Source: Planctomycetota bacterium (GTDB lineage: Bacteria > Planctomycetota > B15-G4 > SIAN01). From it: a stretch of 50,258 bases of DNA. Below, in pieces: positions 35,434-44,183 of this stretch. Within the stretch, counting starts at the first letter, position 1. The number at the start of each line of letters is the position of its first letter. Location: contig SIAN01000030.1 in the NCBI GenBank assembly GCA_009691715.1, positions 1-50,258 on the forward strand. The letters run 5' to 3'. A program made the translations under genes and the position numbers. The notes beneath the pieces are model-generated. The model saw nothing but the letters and a program-made list of their open reading frames with translations. It ran no database searches and had not been told where the DNA came from.

Positions 35434-37038
35434 CTACCGGCCCGTCTGCTCCAACGCTTTCTTCTCGCCCGGTTTTTCGGCGGGCTTGTCGCCCTCTTTG
35501 GGCTTCTCGCCATCCTTCGGCTTCTCGCCCTCCTTCGGCTTCTCGCCATCCTTCGGCTTCTCGCCCTCCTTCGGCTTCTCGCCGTCCTTGGGCGCCTCGC
35601 CTTCCTTCTTCTCTCCCTCTTTCTTCTCCCCCTCCTTCGCCTCTTCCTTGTTCTCCGCCGCCTTCGGCGGCTCCGCCGGCTCCGGCGGCTTCGGCTCCTG
35701 ATAGGTCGACGGCCGCGGCCGCAGATCGCGGAACAGCGGCTCCTTGGCCTTGTCGTAGGCGAGGCGGCCGTTCACGATCGAGTAGTAGACGAAGGTCTCG
35801 TAATCGAGCAGATCGCCGTCGACCAAGATCAGGTCGGCGTCCTTGCCCACCTCGATCGAGCCGACGCGGTCGTCGATGCCGAGGATGCGCGCGGCGTTGA
35901 TGGTGAGCGACGCCTCGGCGGCATCGCGCGGCAGTCCGCCGCGGACGGCCAACGCGGCTTCGAGCGTCGGCGTGCGCAGATCGCGGTCGACGAGGCCATC
36001 GGAGCTCATCCGCGTGCTCTCGGGGATCACTGCGACTTTGACGCCGTGCTTCCAAAGGATCGCGGCGTTCTCGATGGTCGAGCCGTTCGGTCGGTTGAGC
36101 CGCGCGTCGCGCTCGACCCGCGGGGTGTTCGGGGTCACGACGCAGGAGATGCCGGCGCGGCCGAGCTCGTCGGCGACGATCCAGCCCTCGTTCGCGCCGT
36201 AGATCACCGCCTTGAAGCCGAACTCCGTGACCAGCTTCGCGATCGCGCGCAGGTCTTCGGCGGTGAACGCGTCGAAGCGCGCAAGCGCCCCGCCCGACAA
36301 CAGCCGCAGGTAGTCCTGGTTCACGCCCTCGGGCTTCGGCTCCTCGGCCGGCAGGTTCTGCGCCTTCAGCTGCTCGAACGCCCGCTTCTTACGCCCGAAC
36401 TCGCGCGCGCCCTCGAGCTCATCACGCACCCGGCGGCGTTCGTCGCCGCTCTGGTAGCTCATCCGCAGCCACAGGTTGTTTCGCAGCAAGAGCCCGTCGA
36501 GCGTGCCGTAGGTCAACTTGCCGGCACTGTTCCCCGACGCAAGCGTCGTCCAACCGCAGGCGAGCCCGAACGTGACGTTGAACGCGAAGACGTCGGTCGT
36601 GAGGTCAACCGGCTCTTGCCCGATGATTCCGCCCGAGGCGACCGCGATCAGGCCCGGATAGAGCTGCAGTCCGGTCGCATCAATGGTCGCGGCTTCCGGC
36701 GGCGCGGCGAGACCGCAGCCGATCGCGTGGATCTTCCCGTTCTTGCACAGGACCGTCGCGCCGCGGATCACGCCGTCGGCCATCGTATGGACGTCGCCAT
36801 TCAGGATCGCGAGCCAACGGTCCTTTTTCTCGTTCTTCTTCTTCTCTTCGGCCTTCTTCTTCTCTTCGGCCTTCTTCTTCTCTTCCTCGGCCTTCTTCGC
36901 CTCCTCCGCCTTCTTCGCGTCAGTGCCGTCCGCCGGCTTGACCGGTGTGTCCTCGGCGAACACGACCTGCGCGCGCGCGGGCAGCGCCAGCGCGAATGCC
37001 GCGGCCAGGAAGCACAGCGTCGTCTGCATGCGGCGCAT
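35434..37038 (-). CDS. exported pseudo-amidohydrolase with Lys/Glu-rich ends (last gene of operon)
   Basis: 534 residues from an ATG at 37038, only 2 nt after the previous stop and with GGAG ahead of it. A signal peptide (LCFLAAAFALALPARA) precedes a K/E-rich helix (residues ~42-72). The imidazolonepropionase-like body follows: a beta-sandwich (ILNGDVHTMADGVI, NGKIHAIGCG), the metal-site equivalent P128-GLIAVASGG with no HxH, and the C-terminal RILGIDDRVGSIEVGKDADLILVDGD. A tail of GEKPKDGEKPKE repeats ends the protein. The metal ligands expected for catalysis are missing, so binding or structural work seems more likely than hydrolysis. Eighth and last gene of the minus-strand cluster. Confidence 0.8.
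   Translation of the reverse strand: MRRMQTTLCFLAAAFALALPARAQVVFAEDTPVKPADGTDAKKAEEAKKAEEEKKKAEEKKKAEEKKKNEKKDRWLAILNGDVHTMADGVIRGATVLCKNGKIHAIGCGLAAPPEAATIDATGLQLYPGLIAVASGGIIGQEPVDLTTDVFAFNVTFGLACGWTTLASGNSAGKLTYGTLDGLLLRNNLWLRMSYQSGDERRRVRDELEGAREFGRKKRAFEQLKAQNLPAEEPKPEGVNQDYLRLLSGGALARFDAFTAEDLRAIAKLVTEFGFKAVIYGANEGWIVADELGRAGISCVVTPNTPRVERDARLNRPNGSTIENAAILWKHGVKVAVIPESTRMSSDGLVDRDLRTPTLEAALAVRGGLPRDAAEASLTINAARILGIDDRVGSIEVGKDADLILVDGDLLDYETFVYYSIVNGRLAYDKAKEPLFRDLRPRPSTYQEPKPPEPAEPPKAAENKEEAKEGEKKEGEKKEGEAPKDGEKPKEGEKPKDGEKPKEGEKPKDGEKPKEGDKPAEKPGEKKALEQTGR
35492..35590 (-). repeat. 18-bp tandem repeats (GEKPKE/GEKPKD units)
   Basis: Alternating copies of TTCGGCTTCTCGCCATCC and TTCGGCTTCTCGCCCTCC on the plus strand, coding the Lys/Glu/Pro-rich tail of the last amidohydrolase paralogue. 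Confidence 0.9.
36832..36918 (-). repeat. 18-bp imperfect repeats (KKKAEE units)
   Basis: Repeats of about CGGCCTTCTTCTTCTCTT on the plus strand, coding the charged helix KKAEEKKKAEEKKK just after the signal peptide. Confidence 0.85.
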
Positions 37039-37040
37039 CG

Positions 37041-38498
37041 TCAGCTCCGGCTCTTCGGAGCGCGCGTCCAAGCGACGCGGCCCCCAATCAGGACGCGCTC
37101 GAGCGTCGCTTGCACGTCAAGCGGATCGGCGGTCAGCACGATCAGATTTGCTTCCTTGCCCGGCTCCAGCGTGCCGAGCTGCGTGCCGACGCCGATCGCG
37201 TCCGCGGCGTTCTTGGTGATCGCCGCGATCGCGTCGTTGCGCTTCAGGCCCGCCTTCACCAGCTCGGCGACCTGGAACCGGAACGCGGACAGCATTTCGG
37301 GCGAATCCGACGGCGGGGTCAGCGCGACGCGAGCGCCCGCTTCGAGGAACTCGGTCGAGACGTTGACCAGGTCGATGCTCGCCTGCGCGTAGGAAACCCA
37401 CGGCGCGAGGACGACCAGCTCCTTGTTTTCGCCGACCTGCTTGGCGATCCAGTGCAGGTCGGTGCCCGGCACGCCGGAGAACGCCTGCGGGTAGCCGAAG
37501 GCGCGCGAAACCTCGGGATAGAGCACGTGCGCGATTTCGAAGTCTTTGCTGGCCTCGAGCCAATGCAGGTAACTGGTCGCGCTGCCGAGCTTCACGAACA
37601 GCGAGCTGCCAGCCTTCTTCTCCACTAGATCGACGAACGGCTGCAACTGCGGCGGGATCGGCGGCGCCTGGAACGTCTCCTCCGGCTTCGCCGCCTCAGG
37701 CTTCGCCGCGTCCGGCTTCGGCGGTTCGTCCGCTTTGGGCCCACCGGGCGGCGGCGCCGGCGCCGGCGATCCCTGCGGCGCACCCTGCGGCTGACCCGGC
37801 GCCGCCTTCTTCGCTTCCTCTTCCTTCTTCTTCTGCTCGTCGGCCGCCTTCTTCTTGGCCTCGAACTCCGCCTTCGCCTTGTCGCGCTTCTCGATCTCGC
37901 GCTTCGCGCCCTGCAGCGCCTCGCTCAGCACGCGGCGGTCTTGCGCGGCCGAGATCAGGTTCGCCTTGATTGCGCCGTCGTCATCGAGCGCGTAGCCGTC
38001 GCCGAAGTCCGCCGTGCGCACCACCATGCAGCGTCCCGGGATTCCGCTTTGTCCCGGAGCGATCAGCTGCAGCGTCGTGAAACCGGCCGCGAGCGCCGCA
38101 TCGAATGCGCCCGGCGCCGGCAGGAACTCGTCGGCAACCTTCAGGTCGGCGCGCATCCCGGGGCGCTGGAAGTCGAGCAGCGAAATCCGGCTGTGCGCGT
38201 GGATGTGGCCTGGCATCACCACCATCTTGCTGGCGTCGATCACCTCGCACGGGTGCGGCAGCTCGACCTTCTCCCCGATCAGCTCGACCTTGCCGTTCTT
38301 CACCAGCAAGGTGACGTTTTGCTTCTCCTCGCCGGTGCCGGTGATCAGCTTCCCGCACCTGATCGCAACGTAGCGATCGTCACTGTCGCGGCCTGCCAGA
38401 GCGGCGGGCGCGGCTGCCATGACCGGCACCGCCGACGCACGACCGGCGCAGAACGCCAGCAGCAGCGCGGCCGGCAGCTTCGAGCTCACGATTCCCAT
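37041..38498 (-). CDS. exported amidohydrolase paralogue with shifted His motif
   Basis: 485 residues from an ATG at 38498, with GAGGGA upstream. A signal peptide (LPAALLLAFCAGRASA) is followed by the N-terminal sandwich (VAIRCGKLITGTGEEKQN). At the metal site P96-GHIHAHSR gives H98, H100 and H102, but the position of the second family His (HxH) is Arg104; a shifted H-A-H pair could still bind metal. A central insert is Lys/Glu-rich, then Pro/Ala-rich (~residues 190-270). The C-terminus IGVGTQLGTLEPGKEANLIVLTADP is typical of the family. Catalysis is doubtful. Located 29 nt after the canonical paralogue and 2 nt before the last gene. Confidence 0.8.
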   Translation of the reverse strand: MGIVSSKLPAALLLAFCAGRASAVPVMAAAPAALAGRDSDDRYVAIRCGKLITGTGEEKQNVTLLVKNGKVELIGEKVELPHPCEVIDASKMVVMPGHIHAHSRISLLDFQRPGMRADLKVADEFLPAPGAFDAALAAGFTTLQLIAPGQSGIPGRCMVVRTADFGDGYALDDDGAIKANLISAAQDRRVLSEALQGAKREIEKRDKAKAEFEAKKKAADEQKKKEEEAKKAAPGQPQGAPQGSPAPAPPPGGPKADEPPKPDAAKPEAAKPEETFQAPPIPPQLQPFVDLVEKKAGSSLFVKLGSATSYLHWLEASKDFEIAHVLYPEVSRAFGYPQAFSGVPGTDLHWIAKQVGENKELVVLAPWVSYAQASIDLVNVSTEFLEAGARVALTPPSDSPEMLSAFRFQVAELVKAGLKRNDAIAAITKNAADAIGVGTQLGTLEPGKEANLIVLTADPLDVQATLERVLIGGRVAWTRAPKSRS

Positions 38499-38527
38499 GG
38501 ACGTCCCTCGCGTTTCCGGTTCGCGGC

Positions 38528-39844
38528 TCAGTAGCGCCGGCCCATCGTCTTCGAGTCGTACGCAACGCGCCCGTTCACCAGCGTCGTGAGGCAGGCGCTC
38601 GACGGATCGACCGGATCGCCGGTCCACAGGCAGATGTCTGCATCCTTGCCCACCTCGATCGAGCCGAGGCGATCGAAGATCCCGAGCGCCTGCGCCGGAA
38701 CGCGCGTCAGCGCCGGGATGCCGCGATCGCGCGGGAATCCAAAACGAACGGCGTAGGTCGCCTGCATCGACAGGTCTTCCTGCGGCTGCACCGGCGCGTC
38801 GGTGTTGACGCCGAGCTTCTGCTTTCCGTTGCCGGTCCGCAGCCATTCGGCGCACAAGCCGACGATCCGGCGATCTTTCCGGTCGTAGTGGATCGCGCGC
38901 GGACCGACGATCACGAACATGTCGCGCGAGCTGGTCTCGGCTCCCAGCTCGCAGGCGTCGAACTCCGAGTGATCGAGCACGGTCCAGAGCTTCAGCTCGT
39001 CGTTCAGCATCTGGATCGTCTCGGCGACGACCTGATAGATCTGCGTGTGGACCGTGATCGGGAACTTGCGCTCCATCAGGCCGCGGAAGTTCTCGAAGTA
39101 GGCGTTGTACTCGGGCTTGCTGGCGCGCCCCGCCTCGAACGCCTTCATCGCCTCGTGGTACTCGCGCGCGCGCAGCAGCGTGTCGCGCGTGTTCCAGTTC
39201 ATGAGCGAGCGGCCGATGCCATACCAGTAGCGCTCGGGATTGCCCGACTGAGCGATCTTGAGCGAGCCGGGCGAGCGGACCAACACCTCGTCGATCGTGC
39301 GGCCCCAGGTCTTGATGATCGTGCCGAAGCCCGACATGTTGTTGCCGGAGCCCGGGATCACCAGCACGGTCGTCACGCCGCCCGCGAGGGCGTTCTTCAC
39401 GTTGTCGTTCTCGGGATCGATCGTGTGCAGCGAGTTGAGGCCGGGGTTGCTGAGGTAGACGCCGTCGTTCAGGTCGCCGAGCCCGCCGCCGACGTGGTCG
39501 TGGCAGTCGACGAAGCCCGGCACCGCCCACATCCCCTTGCCGTCGATCACCTCGTAGCCAGGCGGGATCGCGACGTCGGCCTGCCGCCCGACCTTCTCGA
39601 TCTTTCCGCCGGCGACCAGGATCACGGCGTTGTCGACGATCGTGTCGCCCTCGGCCGCGGTGCACACCTTCGAGCAGACGATCGCGTAGCGCGGCGCGTC
39701 CGGAGCCGGCGCGACGACGGCTGGGGCTGCCGCGATCGCGGCGGCCGCGAAGTCGTGGCCCGCAAGCGGCGTCGGCTCTTCACCCACCGGGAGCGCCGCC
39801 AGAAATGGCAGCCCATGCGCGAACAGCAGAGCGGTCGCACTCAT
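38528..39844 (-). CDS. exported imidazolonepropionase-like amidohydrolase, canonical metal site
   Basis: 438 residues from an ATG at 39844 whose A overlaps the upstream TGA (TGATG); a GTG at 39847 is also possible. It is the only paralogue here with the full family set: H115-D-H117 (VPGFVDCHDHVGG), a later His in ITVHTQIYQ, another in TVLDHSEFD, and the Asp in GVNTDAPVQPQED. The C-terminus ALGIFDRLGSIEVGKDADICLW closes the sandwich. It should be a metal-dependent hydrolase of a cyclic amide, peptide-like or ester substrate, exported by its hydrophobic leader. Its neighbours are degenerate copies, which suggests that it is the catalytic centre of the group. Confidence 0.87.
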   Translation of the reverse strand: MSATALLFAHGLPFLAALPVGEEPTPLAGHDFAAAAIAAAPAVVAPAPDAPRYAIVCSKVCTAAEGDTIVDNAVILVAGGKIEKVGRQADVAIPPGYEVIDGKGMWAVPGFVDCHDHVGGGLGDLNDGVYLSNPGLNSLHTIDPENDNVKNALAGGVTTVLVIPGSGNNMSGFGTIIKTWGRTIDEVLVRSPGSLKIAQSGNPERYWYGIGRSLMNWNTRDTLLRAREYHEAMKAFEAGRASKPEYNAYFENFRGLMERKFPITVHTQIYQVVAETIQMLNDELKLWTVLDHSEFDACELGAETSSRDMFVIVGPRAIHYDRKDRRIVGLCAEWLRTGNGKQKLGVNTDAPVQPQEDLSMQATYAVRFGFPRDRGIPALTRVPAQALGIFDRLGSIEVGKDADICLWTGDPVDPSSACLTTLVNGRVAYDSKTMGRRY

Positions 39845-42807
39845 CACGGCTTCGCCTCCAGTTCGACTTCGATGCCTGAGACGAACACCTTCAGCAACCG
39901 GCTCGACAGCTCGAACGGGTCACCCGAGAAGACCAGCACGTCGCCCTGCTTGCCCGCTTCGAGCGAGCCGACCTGATCGTCCACGTGGAACAACCGCGCC
40001 GGGTCGAGGGTCAGCGCGCGCAGTGCAGCGCGCGGATCCATGCCCTGGCGCACGGCCCACGCCGCGTTCAGCGCGAGTCCCCGGCCGGTCGTGATGCCAT
40101 TGCTCTGAAACCCGATCGGCAACCCCATCGCGGAGAGCTCGACCGCCGGGACGAAGCGCTCGCGTGTGATGCCGTCCTTGGCGAGGCGCATGCCCTCGAT
40201 CTGCTCCGGGACGATCACGCCCTTCACCACCGACTTCCATTCGTCGCGCGGCAGTTGCAGCAAGTCGCTCGCGCCGAGCAGCACCAACTCGACCTTCGCT
40301 TCGGCGAAGACCTTGAGCGCGTGGTGGATGCCGACCGCCGAATCGCACTCCAGCAGGATCGGCATCTCCCCGGCGAAGACCCGGCGGTACGGCTCGAGCT
40401 CCGGCTTGCTCTCGGGCGCTTCAGGCTTGCCGTCGGCGCCCTTCGCTTTCTTCGCCTTCTTGACGGTCACGACCTCGACGAAGCTCTTGTCGATGCGCTG
40501 CGCGGAGAAGTCGAAGGAGAAGCGCTGGCCGAGCTGCAGCTTCCCCGCCATGTGATCGTCGGCGTCGAGTTCGGTCGTGATCGTCGGCTTGCCCGCCCCC
40601 ATCTCGATGTCGATCTCGAGCGTGAGCGCCTTGCCGGACAGCGTGCCCGAAAGCCCGCGCGGGTTCTCTTCGTCGCCGAAGAGCGCGGCGAAGCTGCCGG
40701 AGACCTTCTCGCCATCGAGCTTCAGCTGCATCGTGCCAGTCTGCGCCTGCGGCATCGGTCCGCCCGACACGGAGACATCCCACTTGCCCGTGACCGGATC
40801 GGACTTCTTCTCTTTCGATGTCTCGGTGGCGTCGCCGGTCTTCGCATCGCCCGCAGGCTTCGCGGCCTCGGCCGGCGTGCCGCTCTTCTTTTTCTGTTCC
40901 TCGTTCCACTTGGCGAGTTCTTCGTGGTACTTGGTCCACGCGTCGGCGTAGCGCTTGCCGTCGGCGAGAGCGCCCTTCACGCGATCGGCAGTGACGATCG
41001 GATCGAACGGACCGCGCCAGAACATCTTCACGCCGGCGAGCGAATCGACCACGCGCGCTGCGCGCGACTTGCCCGCGGTCTTCAACGCGACGATGCGCGA
41101 GCCGTTCTGGTGCGCCTGCCAGGTCTGCACCATTGCCGTCGTGACGCCACCGCGCGCCACCTCGATCGACTCCGGTCCAGCGCCGGCGATCGCCTGCACG
41201 AGGTCGAAGTCGAGGCTCAGGTTGGTCCGGTCCTCGCCGAACTCGAGGTGTGAATTGCAGTCGATGAAGCCCGGCGTGATGACGGCGCCCGGACCGAGAT
41301 CGAGGACGCGCGCACCGGGCGGCACCGCGACGCCGGCGCCGACCGAGACGATGCGGCCGTCAAGGATCGCGACGCCACCGCCTCTGATCGGCTCGCCGAC
41401 CGCAGTCAGCACCGTGCCGGCCAACAGGACCACCGTTCCGCCAGCGTTCGCGCTTGCGCCCGCGGACAGCGCACCGGTCGCCGCTTCGGCCGCAAGGCGG
41501 CCCTCGACGTAAACACGCTGCACGTGCGAACTGCGCAGGAACGGCTGCCCTGACAACACGACGAAGTCGGCGTCCTTGCCCGGCATCAGGCAACCGACGC
41601 GATGGCCGACACCCAGCAGTTCGGCCGGCACGCGCGTGATGGCGGCGATCGCCTGTTCGGTGGTCAGTCCGCCACGCAGCGCGACCGCGCCCGCCATCAG
41701 CAGTTCGGCCGGATCGCTGCCGGGCGGCGTCGCCAGCGCGACTTTGACACCGCGCCGCACGAGCTCAGCCGCCGACTCCGGATGGAGCCGCGGCGCGTCA
41801 GAATCCATCGAGCGCTCACCCGGCGGCCGCGCCAACGACAGGCCGATCTCGATCACGACCGGGTAGCGCGCGGCCGCCAGCTGATCGGCGACCAGCGCCG
41901 CCTCGGCCGCGCCGACGATGATCGCCGGATGACCCAGCTCACGCGCGAGCTGGGTGGCACGCAGCAGATCGCCCGCTTCATCGGCGGTGATGCGCAGCGC
42001 CCGGCGCGCCTGCACGGCGGCGGCGAGCGCTGCCGCCGGAACTCCCTTCGCAGGGCCACCTTCGCGCGCGGCATGGAACGCCTCGCGCACCGCCAGCAGT
42101 TGCCCGACGCGCGTCGTCGGCAGTTGCACCTTGCCCGGCAGGATCGGGTTGTCGGCAGCCGGCGGCAGCGGCGGATCGACCAGCATCGGCGGCTGCAGGC
42201 TGTTCGGACCGAGGTTCACTTCAAGCGCCGACTGGCGCGCGAGGATCGCCGCACCACCACCGCGCGAGGAGAGCTTCGCCACGGCGCCCTGGCCGCTGAC
42301 GAGACGCCGCTCACCGCAGGACAGATAGACCGTGGTGACGCCGCCGAGCAGTGTCGGTCGCCAGTCGCCCCAGGCGTCGAACGCGTCGGTCGGATCGTAG
42401 TGGGCCGCGACCGCCTCGTCCTTCCAGACCGCGTTCTGCAGGTAGTCGGAAGTGCCGGCGAGCGTCGTCGTGGCGTCGACCAGGCCCGGCATCACCACCG
42501 CCGAGCCGAGATCGACGATCGTCGCATCGGCCGGCGGGGCGAGCGTCGCCCCCACGTCGACGACCTTGCCATCGACGATCAGCATCGCGCCGGGCGCGAT
42601 GAAGGTCGGCACCTTGCCGCCTTCGGGCGCGCCGGTCCAGATACTGGCCGCCTTGATGAACAGCTTGGCGGGCGGAGCATCACCGCGGAGCGTCACAGCG
42701 GCGTTTGGCGCGGCGACGGTCGGCGCAGCGCGAATGGGCGCCGGCAAGAACGCCGCGCCGATCAACGCGCAGGTCGCGGCCAGCAGTGGAGTGGTGCGAT
42801 GCACCAT
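39844..42807 (-). CDS. exported double pseudo-amidohydrolase with lipocalin-like insert
   Basis: 987 residues from an ATG at 42807 with GAGGAGC upstream. Two amidohydrolase units are fused. Unit 1 (to ~residue 440) has P-GLVDATTT at its metal site (~110) and ends GVGHRVGCLMPGKDADFVVLSG. Unit 2 starts at TVVLLAGTVLTAVGEPI, has P-GFIDCNSHLEF (~517, first His replaced by Asn) and ends FHVDDQVGSLEAGKQGDVLVFSGDP. Inside unit 2, after a charged helix, residues ~670-776 form an all-beta insert (GKWDVSVSGGPMPQAQTG, KLDGEKVSGSFAALFGD, LSGTLSGKALTLEIDI) like a small lipocalin-type barrel. Neither unit keeps HxH. Couples to the next gene by TGATG. Confidence 0.82.
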   Translation of the reverse strand: MVHRTTPLLAATCALIGAAFLPAPIRAAPTVAAPNAAVTLRGDAPPAKLFIKAASIWTGAPEGGKVPTFIAPGAMLIVDGKVVDVGATLAPPADATIVDLGSAVVMPGLVDATTTLAGTSDYLQNAVWKDEAVAAHYDPTDAFDAWGDWRPTLLGGVTTVYLSCGERRLVSGQGAVAKLSSRGGGAAILARQSALEVNLGPNSLQPPMLVDPPLPPAADNPILPGKVQLPTTRVGQLLAVREAFHAAREGGPAKGVPAAALAAAVQARRALRITADEAGDLLRATQLARELGHPAIIVGAAEAALVADQLAAARYPVVIEIGLSLARPPGERSMDSDAPRLHPESAAELVRRGVKVALATPPGSDPAELLMAGAVALRGGLTTEQAIAAITRVPAELLGVGHRVGCLMPGKDADFVVLSGQPFLRSSHVQRVYVEGRLAAEAATGALSAGASANAGGTVVLLAGTVLTAVGEPIRGGGVAILDGRIVSVGAGVAVPPGARVLDLGPGAVITPGFIDCNSHLEFGEDRTNLSLDFDLVQAIAGAGPESIEVARGGVTTAMVQTWQAHQNGSRIVALKTAGKSRAARVVDSLAGVKMFWRGPFDPIVTADRVKGALADGKRYADAWTKYHEELAKWNEEQKKKSGTPAEAAKPAGDAKTGDATETSKEKKSDPVTGKWDVSVSGGPMPQAQTGTMQLKLDGEKVSGSFAALFGDEENPRGLSGTLSGKALTLEIDIEMGAGKPTITTELDADDHMAGKLQLGQRFSFDFSAQRIDKSFVEVVTVKKAKKAKGADGKPEAPESKPELEPYRRVFAGEMPILLECDSAVGIHHALKVFAEAKVELVLLGASDLLQLPRDEWKSVVKGVIVPEQIEGMRLAKDGITRERFVPAVELSAMGLPIGFQSNGITTGRGLALNAAWAVRQGMDPRAALRALTLDPARLFHVDDQVGSLEAGKQGDVLVFSGDPFELSSRLLKVFVSGIEVELEAKP

Positions 42808-42851
42808 GAACAGAGCTCCTCGAGCGCGGAAGGTCGAATGCAGCGCGCAGG

Positions 42852-44183
42852 TCAGTTTTTGGAGGAAGACGCGGGTGCAGTGGCGGCCGCCGGCGGCAGA
42901 TCCTGGCCGGTCGACAGCTCCTTCAGCCGGCGATCATTGGCGCGCTCGTACGCGAGTCGCCCTTCAATCAGCATCCGATCGACGAAGGTCGCCTGATCGA
43001 GCGGGTCGCCCGACAGGATCGCGACGTTGCCCCACTTGCCGACGGCGAGCGAACCGAGCGTGTCGCCCATCCCGATCGAGTCGGCGGCGGCCTGCGTCAC
43101 GGCCTTCAGCGCGACGTCGCGCGCGATGCCCTCGCGCACGCAGCGAGCCGCCTGGTACCAGAGCATCCCGTCGGCTGAGAAGCCGAAGCCGTTCGGCTGC
43201 AGGACGAACGGCACACCCGCATCCGCGAACACCTTGGGGACGAAGGTCTCGGTCACCTTGCCGGTCAGCGGATCGCTCTCCTTGTGGACGAGCACGCCGG
43301 ACAGGATCACCGGCCGACCGGCCGTCTTGAGCGCTTCGACGGCCTTGAAGGCCTCGGTGCCGACGACGAAGACCGACTTTTCGAGCAGCTTCAACTCCTT
43401 CAGCCACTCGATGCCGTGCATGACGTCCATCGCCCGATCGCAGTGCACGAAGAGCGGAATCTCGCCCTTGCTCGCGCGCCAGAGCGTCCGCCAGCGGGCG
43501 TCGAGATCGTCGATCGTGACCAACGCCATGCCCTGCTTCACCGCCTCTTCAGGCAGGATCAGGACCTTCTCGTCCTTCTTCTTCTTCTCTTCCTCGAAGC
43601 GCCGCTCGGCCACCGACTCGATGTGGTTGGCGAGGTTCGCGAATGCAGCGCGCAGTTCGGCCATCTGCGTCATGCGGTTGAAGCCGCCGCGCGGGGTGAT
43701 CGAAAGCTTGAGCGCGTAGTCCGGGCGCACCGTCATGTAGTCGACCATGTCGCCGGCCGGTCGCACGATCCGCGACAGTCCGCCGATCACGGTGTTGTGG
43801 CCCTGGATCACGTGCACGGTGCCAATCGCGCCGCGCAGGCAATCCTCGAACTCGGCGGAGTTGGGCTCGATCGCGTCGTAGACGTTCACGAACGGAGCGA
43901 CCGGCACGTTCTCGTTGGCGACGTCGAGGCTGATCTGGGTGTGCGCCAGGACCATGCCCGGGAAGACGATCTTGCCGTCGGCTTCGTGGACGACCGCGTC
44001 GGGCGGAATCGCCGTCTCGGGCCCGCCGACTGCGGTGATCTTGCCGCCCTGGATGACGACGACGCCCTTGTCGATGCGCGTGCCGTCCGGATTCACGATC
44101 GTGCCGCCACGAATGGCGGCGCTGTCGCCAAGCGCGGCGACCGCCGCCAGCAAGGCGGACGCGAGGTGCGACGAAAGGACCAT
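42852..44183 (-). CDS. exported amidohydrolase paralogue, one His of HxH lost
   Basis: 443 residues from an ATG at 44183 overlapping the upstream TGA (TGATG); a GTG at 44186 is an alternative. A short hydrophobic leader precedes the sandwich (IRGGTIVNPDGTRIDKG). The metal site is P75-GMVLAH81-T-Q83: the first His remains, the second is Gln. A later EIPLFVHCDRAMDV keeps the barrel His. A K/E-rich helix (FEEEKKKKDEK) sits in the middle. The C-terminus IGMGDTLGSLAVGKWGNVAILSGDP is standard. It could bind a single metal but probably not in the usual way. Ser/Ala-rich tail. Fourth gene of the operon; 44 nt before the double-domain gene. Confidence 0.8.
   Translation of the reverse strand: MVLSSHLASALLAAVAALGDSAAIRGGTIVNPDGTRIDKGVVVIQGGKITAVGGPETAIPPDAVVHEADGKIVFPGMVLAHTQISLDVANENVPVAPFVNVYDAIEPNSAEFEDCLRGAIGTVHVIQGHNTVIGGLSRIVRPAGDMVDYMTVRPDYALKLSITPRGGFNRMTQMAELRAAFANLANHIESVAERRFEEEKKKKDEKVLILPEEAVKQGMALVTIDDLDARWRTLWRASKGEIPLFVHCDRAMDVMHGIEWLKELKLLEKSVFVVGTEAFKAVEALKTAGRPVILSGVLVHKESDPLTGKVTETFVPKVFADAGVPFVLQPNGFGFSADGMLWYQAARCVREGIARDVALKAVTQAAADSIGMGDTLGSLAVGKWGNVAILSGDPLDQATFVDRMLIEGRLAYERANDRRLKELSTGQDLPPAAATAPASSSKN

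Noticed and set aside
35492..35590. Possible CRISPR-like array from evenly spaced repeats
   Set aside because: The 18-bp units are directly adjacent, lack spacers and are in frame inside a gene, coding GEKPKE/GEKPKD.
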